This document shows, piece after piece, positions 34,267 to 42,819 of a stretch of 64,000 nucleotides of DNA. The stretch is from Apoderus coryli (Eukaryota; Arthropoda; Insecta; Coleoptera; Attelabidae), in NCBI GenBank assembly GCA_911728435.2, contig OU452207.1, positions 12,814,182 through 12,878,181 of the forward strand. Direction: 5' to 3'. The first letter of the stretch is position 1, and each line of letters starts with the position of its first letter. The position numbers and the translations under genes are program-made. The notes under the pieces are model-generated. The model worked only from the letters and a program-made list of their open reading frames with translations. It made no database searches and was not told where the DNA came from.

Positions 34267-34309
34267 TAGCCCTGAGGAAGGAAATAAAGATATTCCGAAA
34301 GCTTGGCTA
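34267..34309 (+). ncRNA. degenerate hammerhead motif of PLE-D
   Basis: Stem I TAGCC (34267-34271) and GGCTA (34305-34309). Core CTGAGGA (34272-34278) with one change from CTGATGA. Stem II GGAA (34280-34283) with TTCC (34293-34296). GAAA at 34297-34300 and a short stem III. Arrangement and position match the other PLE hammerheads; the core change probably inactivates it. Confidence 0.7.
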
Positions 34310-34422
34310 GTGAATAAGAGTTTTTCTTAATGATACCTAAGACCTAACACCCCAAGATTTTTCAACATTGTTTTATAACTAGAAGGTCAAGATTACGAAA
34401 ACTTATTTATATATATATATAA

Positions 34423-34605
34423 ACAAACAAAGATATTCAACTAAGTTGACAGAGTATAGTATATCACCGATATACAAAGAAAAATTAAATAAACTAACTT
34501 GTAAGAATCAAAAAAAAAAAAATTGATTCGTACAAGTTAGTTTATTTCATTTTTCTTTATATATCGGTGATATACTATACTCTTAGTTGAATATCTTTGT
34601 TTGTT
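34423..34605. repeat. foldback of SINE 3' sequence around a poly(A) centre
   Basis: The left arm AACAAACAAAGATATTCAAC to TAACTTGTAAGAATC and the right arm GATTCGTACAAGTTAGTTTA to CTTTGTTTGTTT are reverse complements over about 80 bases, with A-rich sequence at the centre (34510-34522). The right-arm sequence occurs again at 34840-34875 behind the tRNA-like head, so the arms are SINE body sequence. Confidence 0.8.
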
Positions 34606-34613
34606 TATTTATA

Positions 34614-34905
34614 TTTATTTGCGATGAGCAAAAGAGAAATAACATTGCATTATGGCAGTGTGTAGTCTATGTTGCCTTTGAATTAAAAGGTCGAGGCGTA
34701 GCACAGCACATAGGAAGCAAGGCATGTACGAATTAAAGAAGTTTCATTCATGTGCCACGATAGTTTAATTGGTTAAAACACCTGACCGGCAATTGGGAGA
34801 TGTTGGTTCAATTCCAGCTTGTGTCACGAGATTTTTTTGATTCGTACAAGTTAGTTTATTTCATTTTTCTTTGTATATATATATATATATATATATATAC
34901 TCTAT
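34614..34905 (+). repeat. SINE with tRNA-like head, ending in (TA)n
   Basis: A tRNA-like cloverleaf lies at 34752-34828: acceptor arms GTGCCAC / GTGTCAC (6 of 7 pairs), D arm GTTT..AAAC, anticodon arm CCTGA..TTGGG, T arm with a B box GGTTCAATTCC. It is followed by TTTTTTTGATTCGTACAAGT and (TA)n at 34878-34902. Upstream sequence (TTGAATTAAAAGGTCGAGGC) resembles that before the second SINE at 45.35 kb. Two extra bases in the acceptor junction and context argue against a functional tRNA gene. Confidence 0.65.
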
Positions 34906-34994
34906 GAATTATCTCGACCGTACTTCAATAATTTGAGAATTATATTGGGTAAATCGGTCTGTCATGAAATAATGAATACTCATTTATCCTTATA

Positions 34995-35035
34995 CCTCTA
35001 TATTTCGCCAAAACATTCGTGGCTTCATCAGGAGG
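34995..35035 (-). ncRNA. hammerhead ribozyme of PLE-A, left arm copy
   Basis: Exact inverted copy of the motif at 44725-44765: CCTC, CTGATGA, stem II with GCC/GGC, GAAA, GAGG. Confidence 0.8.
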
Positions 35036-35357
35036 AAAAGCTACAATATATGTTTAAATAAATTACTATGTCTAAATAATTATGAATCTTTAAAATCACT
35101 TACATCAGAGTTATTTAACTATCTTTTTTAAAATACATTTAGTCGTCCTACTTGTTTAAAAACATTGAAACATTAAAACAAAAATCTTTTTCCGTTTATA
35201 CGCTTAAACACACAGAAAGTAAATCACATTTATGATAGTATATGCATATCTTCTTCCAACTATTTAGTGGACAGAAATTGAAAAAATGCATCGACAATTA
35301 CAAAAACAGTTAGAATTATTCGATGGTATACCAGGTGTATAAAACTATTTACAAATA

Positions 35358-36944
35358 TTAATTCAGGAGATTGGAATATATCACACTCAATTGGTTAATG
35401 TCAGATCGGGAATTAATTGTATTATTCGTTTTATTTATATGAACCATCTCCAGAAAAGACCGCTTTGTTAAATTCCTTTCTATATCCAAAATTATTGGTT
35501 CAGCAAAATTGAACGTGTGATCGAGATTCAAACTATGATTAGCGAGGGCACATGATGCTTTGCCTATTCGAATATCACTCTTGTGTTGTACAATACGATG
35601 TTTCAAGCTTTGCGAAGACTGACCAACATAACACCCCTCACAATCAGAACACGAAATCTTATACACTATATTTCTATTTTGTAATGTGGAATTTTTATCT
35701 TTTAGTTTGCTAAATAACGTACGCATGGTTATAGAGTTGTATTTTGCGATCTGTATGTTATTAAATTTATCAAAACGTTGAATAATGTTGTTGGTTAAAC
35801 CCTCAATATACGGTAACTTGTAAAACTTTCTAGGGTTTGAAACGTGATCCTCGGTAGGGCCATCATAAAAATTCGAATTAAAAATAAGCTTACGTAAGAT
35901 ACCACGAGGATATCCATTGTTTATGAAAATATTAAACAGCTTCTCCAAATTTTGGTTAATAAACCTTTCATGAGAAATGGTTGTAATTCTATTCCTCATA
36001 GCTAAAACTGTATTAAATTTTTGATTCATAGGGTGATTAGAGTAAAAATTTATATATCGACCAGATGATGTAGGTTTGTTATACCAATTTAGTATCACCT
36101 TATTATTATCGGATCTTATCACCAAAGTATCCAAAAAGGGGACACTATTGCTATTTTCCAGTTCCATCGTAAATTGTAAATGAGGATTAACTGAATTAAA
36201 AGTATCCAATGTTAGATCAGTTTTATCAGCTGGTACCGAGGTTATAATGTCGTCTACGTATTTAAACATGAATGGAATTCTAAAAGGTAGCAAGTCCAAA
36301 ATTTGTTGTAATAAGGTATCCATAACAATCTGAGCCCAAATGGGACTTATTGGAGAGCCCATTGGCGTCCCGAAAATCTGTTTGTAAAATTCCTCATTAA
36401 AAGTAAAATAACAGTTGTCATTAACAAACTTTGACAGTGTTAAAAAGTTTTGTTTTGATATAGTAGTATGTGTCGATATCTCACTCCATCGAGACTCCAA
36501 TACTTCCAAAATTAAACAAAAAGGAATGTTGGTGAAAAGGGATACTACATCTAAGGAAATTAACACGTAATTATCCGGGAGTTGGTAATTTTCCATTGTA
36601 TTAGTGAATGTAAATGTGTCCGATATATTGGAAGGCGTCGCATCTGATAAAGCTGTTGTTAAGATCTTTGACAGAAAAGAAGATAGATTATATGTAATAC
36701 TGTCAATACAGCTTACGATTGGCCGTAGGGGCACATTTGGTTTGTGAATTTTAGGCATACAATAAAGCCTAGCAGGAGTTGAGTTATAAGTGGTTAGATA
36801 TTTTGCGGTTTCAGAACTGATTTGATTATTAGATTTTAGTGATTTTATTATATTATTTAGTTTTTGTTGTAATGTACACGTAGGGTCTTTTGGTAATTTT
36901 TTGTATGTCTTAGGGTCACTTAAAAGTGATATATATAGTGATAT
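35358..36944 (-). CDS. PLE-A reverse transcriptase/GIY-YIG protein, 5'-truncated, left arm copy
   Basis: Same protein as at 42816-44402 (described there), in inverse orientation. The open frame begins inside the element with no start at its true N-terminus; an internal ATG at 36758 would give 466 aa. Probably not a functional gene because the N-terminal domain is missing, although palm and endonuclease are intact. Confidence 0.85.
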   Translation of the reverse strand: MSLYISLLSDPKTYKKLPKDPTCTLQQKLNNIIKSLKSNNQISSETAKYLTTYNSTPARLYCMPKIHKPNVPLRPIVSCIDSITYNLSSFLSKILTTALSDATPSNISDTFTFTNTMENYQLPDNYVLISLDVVSLFTNIPFCLILEVLESRWSEISTHTTISKQNFLTLSKFVNDNCYFTFNEEFYKQIFGTPMGSPISPIWAQIVMDTLLQQILDLLPFRIPFMFKYVDDIITSVPADKTDLTLDTFNSVNPHLQFTMELENSNSVPFLDTLVIRSDNNKVILNWYNKPTSSGRYINFYSNHPMNQKFNTVLAMRNRITTISHERFINQNLEKLFNIFINNGYPRGILRKLIFNSNFYDGPTEDHVSNPRKFYKLPYIEGLTNNIIQRFDKFNNIQIAKYNSITMRTLFSKLKDKNSTLQNRNIVYKISCSDCEGCYVGQSSQSLKHRIVQHKSDIRIGKASCALANHSLNLDHTFNFAEPIILDIERNLTKRSFLEMVHINKTNNTINSRSDINQLSVIYSNLLN

Positions 36945-37042
36945 AAATAACTATCAAACGGATCTGTTTGATAGTTATTTATATAGATTGGAATTATCAT
37001 ATAATAAACAATTTAAAACAACAAAACAAACACATATAAATA

Positions 37043-37743
37043 ATTGTAGTAGGAAATAAAAGTCTGACTCCACAAAATCAATTTAATACGTTACACTCAA
37101 TGTGTTGCATCCAAACATGTTTCGAAGCTCACTAGCTTCATCATCAGTGGTAAATTTCGAGAGAAAATTGTATTTGCAAATATTACATATGACTAGGTTG
37201 AGAGTAATGTGTTGAAGTCTGAAAAAGGACCTTTTTTGTTATAATGTAGTTACGTTGTTGTAATTAAATAACTCACCATTTTGAGGAAAAAATTTTTGTT
37301 AATGTTATTAAAATAAAATCATGTTAACATATGTTATATCTGGTTTTTCTTTTTTGTGATCATTGCAGAATAGAATTTTTTAACAAAGTTGTGGTCTGTC
37401 TTTCTACGCAGTACCTGATAGACAAAATGGTTGATATTTCGATTGTTAATAATAATAATATTCAAAATTGGTGGTATGTATGTTGATCCCTCTAGTGGGT
37501 GGAGGTATAATTAAATAAATAACTATATGAATTTGTTGTTTTGAGCGCTGTCTTATTTTGCAGACTTCAACATTAACAATATGTATATGTTATCTAGAAA
37601 ACTACAATCTATACAGGAAGCACAAGTTTATATTTGTTATTACAGTTATCTTTTGTGGTATAGTAAACGATTAGTTCTACAAATTTATTCATAGATGTCT
37701 TTGACAATGGTTATACATTCAATAAACAAACACAATGCCGATA
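37043..37743 (-). repeat. PLE-B pseudo-LTR, inverted copy
   Basis: Inverted copy of 42017-42717. It shares with that copy the base (GGATGCAAC) that differs in the 5' pLTR (GGATGTAAC at 39168), showing that this arm derives from the 3' pLTR side. Confidence 0.9.
37105..37153 (-). ncRNA. hammerhead ribozyme in the inverted pLTR
   Basis: CTGATGA (37147-37141), stem II GAAGCT/AGCTTC and GAAA, as in the two plus-strand pLTRs. Confidence 0.88.
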
Positions 37744-37928
37744 TGCAACCAATCAAGCATCTCTAAGTTATATTTAAATGTTGATACACGTGACCGTAAT
37801 AGCATCATCATGTTATAATCTATTATGAGAGGATGTTACATGTAATTATACGTTCTTGTTTATTGTTTTATTATAAATTATGTTTATGTGTTAATGTTAC
37901 AGATGGAGGTTCGACTGAGATGCATAAG

Positions 37929-38530
37929 TTATTTATCTGTGATAGAAAGAGACTTGAAGAATTTAGTAGATGTAAAGTCAGTCTGTTCATTAAGGCAAAT
38001 GATTGAAGGTGTGTTATTTTTAATAGTTATCTCCATAATTTCAAGGGTGTTTAACAACGTGCCTTTGTTACATATGTGTAAAAGTGTAACATCTCTTGTG
38101 GGATCGAAGTTATGATTAAAATTTATAATGTGGTTTGCGAAGGATGATTTGCTATTTATGTTGGTATGGTTCTGTGATTTTGCTTTAGTGATGATTTTGT
38201 GATGTTCGTCAATTCTAGTTTTGAGTGCTCTACCTGACTGACCAACATACTCAGCCGCACAATTAGGGTCTCCACATTTAAGAGAATACACTCCGGATTT
38301 TGAGGACCAGTGAGATTTGTCTTTGCTATTGTTAAGAGAGAGATTGATAGTGTTGCTTGTACGAAAGCATATGTTTATGTTATACTGGTCGTAAATCTTT
38401 TTTAGTTGTATACAAAATGGGTGTATATATGTAATTGGGTAGAATTTAGGTAATGTTCTAGTAGTGGTGTCCATTAGATTTTTATGTATAAATTTATTTA
38501 TGTTTTTGTAGTAAATTCTATTAATTGTTG
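37929..38530 (-). pseudogene. PLE-B protein, C-terminal 200 residues (inverted fragment)
   Basis: Residues TTINRIYYKNINKF to the stop, identical to the end of the PLE-B protein at 41230-41831, including the GIY-YIG core (GVYSLKCGDPNC, EYVGQSGRALKTRIDEH). It has no reverse transcriptase; the fragment begins at the inner border of the inverted duplication, where it meets the PLE-B 5' pLTR. Confidence 0.95.
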
Positions 38531-38531
38531 T

Positions 38532-39232
38532 TATCGGCATTGTGTTTGTTTATTGAATGTATAACCATTGTCAAAGACATCTATGAATAAATTTGTAGAA
38601 CTAATCGTTTACTATACCACAAAAGATAACTGTAATAACAAATATAAACTTGTGCTTCCTGTATAGATTGTAGTTTTCTAGATAACATATACATATTGTT
38701 AATGTTGAAGTCTGCAAAATAAGACAGCGCTCAAAACAACAAATTCATATAGTTATTTATTTAATTATACCTCCACCCACTAGAGGGATCAACATACATA
38801 CCACCAATTTTGAATATTATTATTATTAACAATCGAAATATCAACCATTTTGTCTATCAGGTACTGCGTAGAAAGACAGACCACAACTTTGTTAAAAAAT
38901 TCTATTCTGCAATGATCACAAAAAAGAAAAACCAGATATAACATATGTTAACATGATTTTATTTTAATAACATTAACAAAAATTTTTTCCTCAAAATGGT
39001 GAGTTATTTAATTACAACAACGTAACTACATTATAACAAAAAAGGTCCTTTTTCAGACTTCAACACATTACTCTCAACCTAGTCATATGTAATATTTGCA
39101 AATACAATTTTCTCTCGAAATTTACCACTGATGATGAAGCTAGTGAGCTTCGAAACATGTTTGGATGTAACACATTGAGTGTAACGTATTAAATTGATTT
39201 TGTGGAGTCAGACTTTTATTTCCTACTACAAT
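38532..39232 (+). repeat. PLE-B 5' pseudo-LTR
   Basis: Starts TATCGGCATTGTGTTTG and ends TTTCCTACTACAAT; homology with the 3' copy stops on both sides at these points. The hammerhead lies in its last quarter, about 80 bases before the ORF. In PLEs the pLTR provides promoter and ribozyme. Confidence 0.9.
39122..39170 (+). ncRNA. hammerhead ribozyme, PLE-B 5' pLTR
   Basis: CTGATGA (39128-39134), stem II GAAGCT-AGTG-AGCTTC (39136-39151), GAAA (39152-39155), a very short stem III around ACATGT, and stem I CCA/TGG with outer TTA/TAA pairs. All core positions are conserved. Confidence 0.88.
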
Positions 39233-39251
39233 ACATTCACTCCACTTCAGA

Positions 39252-41831
39252 ATGGACTACTTCTTTAAAATAAATAATGCTAGTCAAGCTACTTTAGTCC
39301 GAGAATACGAGAAATTGTCAATCCAAAGAAAATATGTGAAACTAGACATCTACTTCAACTGCAAATGTAAAAATAACGGGCTAACACCTAAATATATACA
39401 AATTAGAACCAAGAACAGCTCTCCATCCGCCCAAAAAGCAATTGAGACAGCCAAACGAACATGGTTGAGAGAAGAAATAAAACAACTACACAGAAAACAG
39501 AGTATGATCGATATGAAACTTCATTACGTTACAATGGCACTAGTTAAGGAACTACATCAGCTTGAATGGGACGCACTACAAATGAAAATCCGTGATATTG
39601 TACATCAAAAAGGTACCGTTAAAGAAAATAGATTACAATACAAATTTGAATCTCTTAAAACTAGAACTTATACTAATCAACCCACTAATTATAGATATTT
39701 AGTTTATGACAACAATGATTTACAGGACAATGTATCATTCGACGACAATAATATACCATTTGATAACCAAAATTTTAATGAACAATTCCCTCATAATATC
39801 GTACACAATAACTTTCAATTCCATACTCGAACACTTAACCTTTCCAACACTACATTCTCTAACCAAGAATTGAATCTTCTCGATAAAGGTCTAAAATATA
39901 ATATACACAATAATTTAAACAATAAAAGTCTTAAAATCATAGCCGCAGAATGCGAAACTATCCTAGAAATAACAAATCCCCCTGAAAAAGAAATTATACA
40001 CGCTAATGTTTCTAAACTTTTGAATGACACATATAAGAATCACACAAACACTAATAACTTAAAGTCACAAGAAACAAAAATTATTAAAAATATCAAAACT
40101 AAATTATCCGAGAATAATTTAATCCTGAGTAAAAGCGATAAAAGCAACTGTACGGTCATCTGTGATAAAGACACATATATCACTAAAGTTAATGATTTTC
40201 TTAATACACCAGACTTCTCTATATTACAGACAAACCCACTCAATAATTATCAAACAAAACTTAGAAAAACAATAGAGGCGGCGAAGGATACATTGTCCGA
40301 ATTACATACTAACAAATATAAACTAATTAATATGAACCCACAGATACCTATGTTAAGAGCACAAATTAAAACTCACAAATTAAATATGCCGGTTCGACCT
40401 ATAGTTTGCTACTCTACTTCCCCAGCAGCTAAACTGTCTAAATGGCTAAATTATGTAATCAAGAAACACACAGAGTTCAGGCCACCATATTCAATAAATA
40501 ACTCGATTGAATTGTGCCATAAACTGAAAGATATACACTGCCCGAACAACGCGTTCCTAGTTTCGTTTGACGTTAAAAACCTTTTTCCAAGTGTCCCACT
40601 TAACGAAAGCATAACTTTAGTCCAAGAACTTCTTTCCACACATTCTTCTCTTAGTAATGATTGCGTCCAAGACATCATTAACCTACTGAATGTTGCGGTA
40701 GACCAAAATTTCTTCCAGTTTAACAATATAATATATAAACAGAACGATGGTCTTGCAATGGGAGCTTCCACTTCGTCACTATTAGCAGAGGTATTCATGA
40801 CTAACCTAGAACAAAAAATATTAAGTCATCCCACTTACGGAAACCACTTCATTACATATTTTCGATATGTTGATGACATTCTAGCAGTCTTCCAAGGCTC
40901 CAATGAAGACTTAAATAATACTCTCGCATTCATGAATACCATACATAACCGTATACAGTTCACCGTAGAGATAGAGAACAATCATAGCCTACCTTTTCTG
41001 GACGTAAGAATCCATCGAAACTCTAACCATTTGTCATACTCGATATACCACAAGAGCACAAGTACAGATGTCACTATACCATTCACTTCGAACCACCCAT
41101 ATTCTCATAAATTTGCTGCTTTCAATTCATTCTTCTATAGATTGTTCAATATACCAATGTCGCCTCAACACTTTAATGAAGAACTCTCCATTATATACCA
41201 TCTGGCAAAAACCAATGGATATCCAATTGCAACAATTAATAGAATTTACTACAAAAACATAAATAAATTTATACATAAAAATCTAATGGACACCACTACT
41301 AGAACATTACCTAAATTCTACCCAATTACATATATACACCCATTTTGTATACAACTAAAAAAGATTTACGACCAGTATAACATAAACATATGCTTTCGTA
41401 CAAGCAACACTATCAATCTCTCTCTTAACAATAGCAAAGACAAATCTCACTGGTCCTCAAAATCCGGAGTGTATTCTCTTAAATGTGGAGACCCTAATTG
41501 TGCGGCTGAGTATGTTGGTCAGTCAGGTAGAGCACTCAAAACTAGAATTGACGAACATCACAAAATCATCACTAAAGCAAAATCACAGAACCATACCAAC
41601 ATAAATAGCAAATCATCCTTCGCAAACCACATTATAAATTTTAATCATAACTTCGATCCCACAAGAGATGTTACACTTTTACACATATGTAACAAAGGCA
41701 CGTTGTTAAACACCCTTGAAATTATGGAGATAACTATTAAAAATAACACACCTTCAATCATTTGCCTTAATGAACAGACTGACTTTACATCTACTAAATT
41801 CTTCAAGTCTCTTTCTATCACAGATAAATAA
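39252..41831 (+). CDS. Penelope-like element PLE-B polyprotein: reverse transcriptase plus GIY-YIG endonuclease, 859 aa
   Basis: An intact ORF just downstream of the pLTR. The N-terminal third (residues 1-130) is a basic, helical region (LVREYEKLSIQRKYVKLDIY). A conserved PLE block follows around residues 285-310 (LSKSDKSNCTVICDKDTYIT). RT palm: KTHKLNMPVRPIVC near 377, FDVKNLFPSVP near 440 (first catalytic Asp), GLAMGASTSSLLAEVF near 499, FRYVDDILAVF near 536 (catalytic Asp pair), LPFLDVRIHRN near 580. The C-terminal GIY-YIG endonuclease is near 738-775 (GVYSLKC, EYVGQSGRALKTRIDEH). Length and order fit complete PLE proteins. It would nick target DNA and copy its RNA in the nucleus. The palm sequences differ clearly from PLE-A, -C and -D, so this is a separate lineage. 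No internal stop or frameshift. Potentially active. Confidence 0.96.
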   Translation: MDYFFKINNASQATLVREYEKLSIQRKYVKLDIYFNCKCKNNGLTPKYIQIRTKNSSPSAQKAIETAKRTWLREEIKQLHRKQSMIDMKLHYVTMALVKELHQLEWDALQMKIRDIVHQKGTVKENRLQYKFESLKTRTYTNQPTNYRYLVYDNNDLQDNVSFDDNNIPFDNQNFNEQFPHNIVHNNFQFHTRTLNLSNTTFSNQELNLLDKGLKYNIHNNLNNKSLKIIAAECETILEITNPPEKEIIHANVSKLLNDTYKNHTNTNNLKSQETKIIKNIKTKLSENNLILSKSDKSNCTVICDKDTYITKVNDFLNTPDFSILQTNPLNNYQTKLRKTIEAAKDTLSELHTNKYKLINMNPQIPMLRAQIKTHKLNMPVRPIVCYSTSPAAKLSKWLNYVIKKHTEFRPPYSINNSIELCHKLKDIHCPNNAFLVSFDVKNLFPSVPLNESITLVQELLSTHSSLSNDCVQDIINLLNVAVDQNFFQFNNIIYKQNDGLAMGASTSSLLAEVFMTNLEQKILSHPTYGNHFITYFRYVDDILAVFQGSNEDLNNTLAFMNTIHNRIQFTVEIENNHSLPFLDVRIHRNSNHLSYSIYHKSTSTDVTIPFTSNHPYSHKFAAFNSFFYRLFNIPMSPQHFNEELSIIYHLAKTNGYPIATINRIYYKNINKFIHKNLMDTTTRTLPKFYPITYIHPFCIQLKKIYDQYNINICFRTSNTINLSLNNSKDKSHWSSKSGVYSLKCGDPNCAAEYVGQSGRALKTRIDEHHKIITKAKSQNHTNINSKSSFANHIINFNHNFDPTRDVTLLHICNKGTLLNTLEIMEITIKNNTPSIICLNEQTDFTSTKFFKSLSITDK

Positions 41832-42016
41832 CTTATGCATCTCAGTCGAACCTCCATCTGTAACATTAACACATAAACATAATTTATAATAAAACAATAA
41901 ACAAGAACGTATAATTACATGTAACATCCTCTCATAATAGATTATAACATGATGATGCTATTACGGTCACGTGTATCAACATTTAAATATAACTTAGAGA
42001 TGCTTGATTGGTTGCA

Positions 42017-42717
42017 TATCGGCATTGTGTTTGTTTATTGAATGTATAACCATTGTCAAAGACATCTATGAATAAATTTGTAGAACTAATCGTTTACTAT
42101 ACCACAAAAGATAACTGTAATAACAAATATAAACTTGTGCTTCCTGTATAGATTGTAGTTTTCTAGATAACATATACATATTGTTAATGTTGAAGTCTGC
42201 AAAATAAGACAGCGCTCAAAACAACAAATTCATATAGTTATTTATTTAATTATACCTCCACCCACTAGAGGGATCAACATACATACCACCAATTTTGAAT
42301 ATTATTATTATTAACAATCGAAATATCAACCATTTTGTCTATCAGGTACTGCGTAGAAAGACAGACCACAACTTTGTTAAAAAATTCTATTCTGCAATGA
42401 TCACAAAAAAGAAAAACCAGATATAACATATGTTAACATGATTTTATTTTAATAACATTAACAAAAATTTTTTCCTCAAAATGGTGAGTTATTTAATTAC
42501 AACAACGTAACTACATTATAACAAAAAAGGTCCTTTTTCAGACTTCAACACATTACTCTCAACCTAGTCATATGTAATATTTGCAAATACAATTTTCTCT
42601 CGAAATTTACCACTGATGATGAAGCTAGTGAGCTTCGAAACATGTTTGGATGCAACACATTGAGTGTAACGTATTAAATTGATTTTGTGGAGTCAGACTT
42701 TTATTTCCTACTACAAT
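42017..42717 (+). repeat. PLE-B 3' pseudo-LTR
   Basis: Direct repeat of 38532-39232. It ends at 42717, where PLE-A sequence starts without spacer. Confidence 0.9.
42607..42655 (+). ncRNA. hammerhead ribozyme, PLE-B 3' pLTR
   Basis: CTGATGA at 42613-42619. Same stems as the 5' copy. Cleavage at both pLTR ribozymes would release an RNA of one ORF plus one pLTR (3485 nt). Confidence 0.88.
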
Positions 42718-42775
42718 TATTTATATGTGTTTGTTTTGTTGTTTTAAATTGTTTATTATATGATAATTCCAATCT

Positions 42776-42819
42776 ATATAAATAACTATCAAACAGATCC
42801 GTTTGATAGTTATTTATAT
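42776..42819. repeat. near-perfect palindrome at the PLE-A 5' junction
   Basis: AATAACTATCAAAC (42781) pairs with GTTTGATAGTTATT (42801), with AGATCC at the centre. It lies just upstream of the first PLE-A codons; an inverted copy is at 36941-36984. Confidence 0.85.

Larger units (their letters stand above)
34928..38530 (-). repeat. left arm of a 3.6-kb inverted duplication of PLE sequence
   Basis: Base x in this arm pairs with 79760-x in the right arm throughout. ORF ends, ribozymes and pLTR borders all obey this sum, so no net indel separates the arms except one base near the outer end. The inner border is 38530/41230 and the outer border about 34928/44833. The arm holds, in inverted order, the last 200 codons of PLE-B, a pLTR and the truncated PLE-A. 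Encoded proteins in both arms are identical. Confidence 0.95.
38532..42717 (+). mobile_element. Penelope-like element PLE-B, complete unit with two pseudo-LTRs
   Basis: 5' pLTR (38532-39232), a 19-base gap, one 859-codon ORF (39252-41831), 3' UTR, 3' pLTR (42017-42717). The two pLTRs are 701 bp each with one difference that I noticed. This direct-pLTR arrangement is a known PLE form. The left end does not reach ordinary flanking DNA but the inverted fragment; the right end abuts PLE-A. Confidence 0.88.

Noticed and set aside
34752..34828. Second possible tRNA gene
   Set aside because: Extra bases between T arm and acceptor, one acceptor mismatch and SINE context.
39815..40798. Antisense open stretches inside the PLE-B ORF
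   Set aside because: Shadows of the conserved PLE reading frame; no independent motifs.
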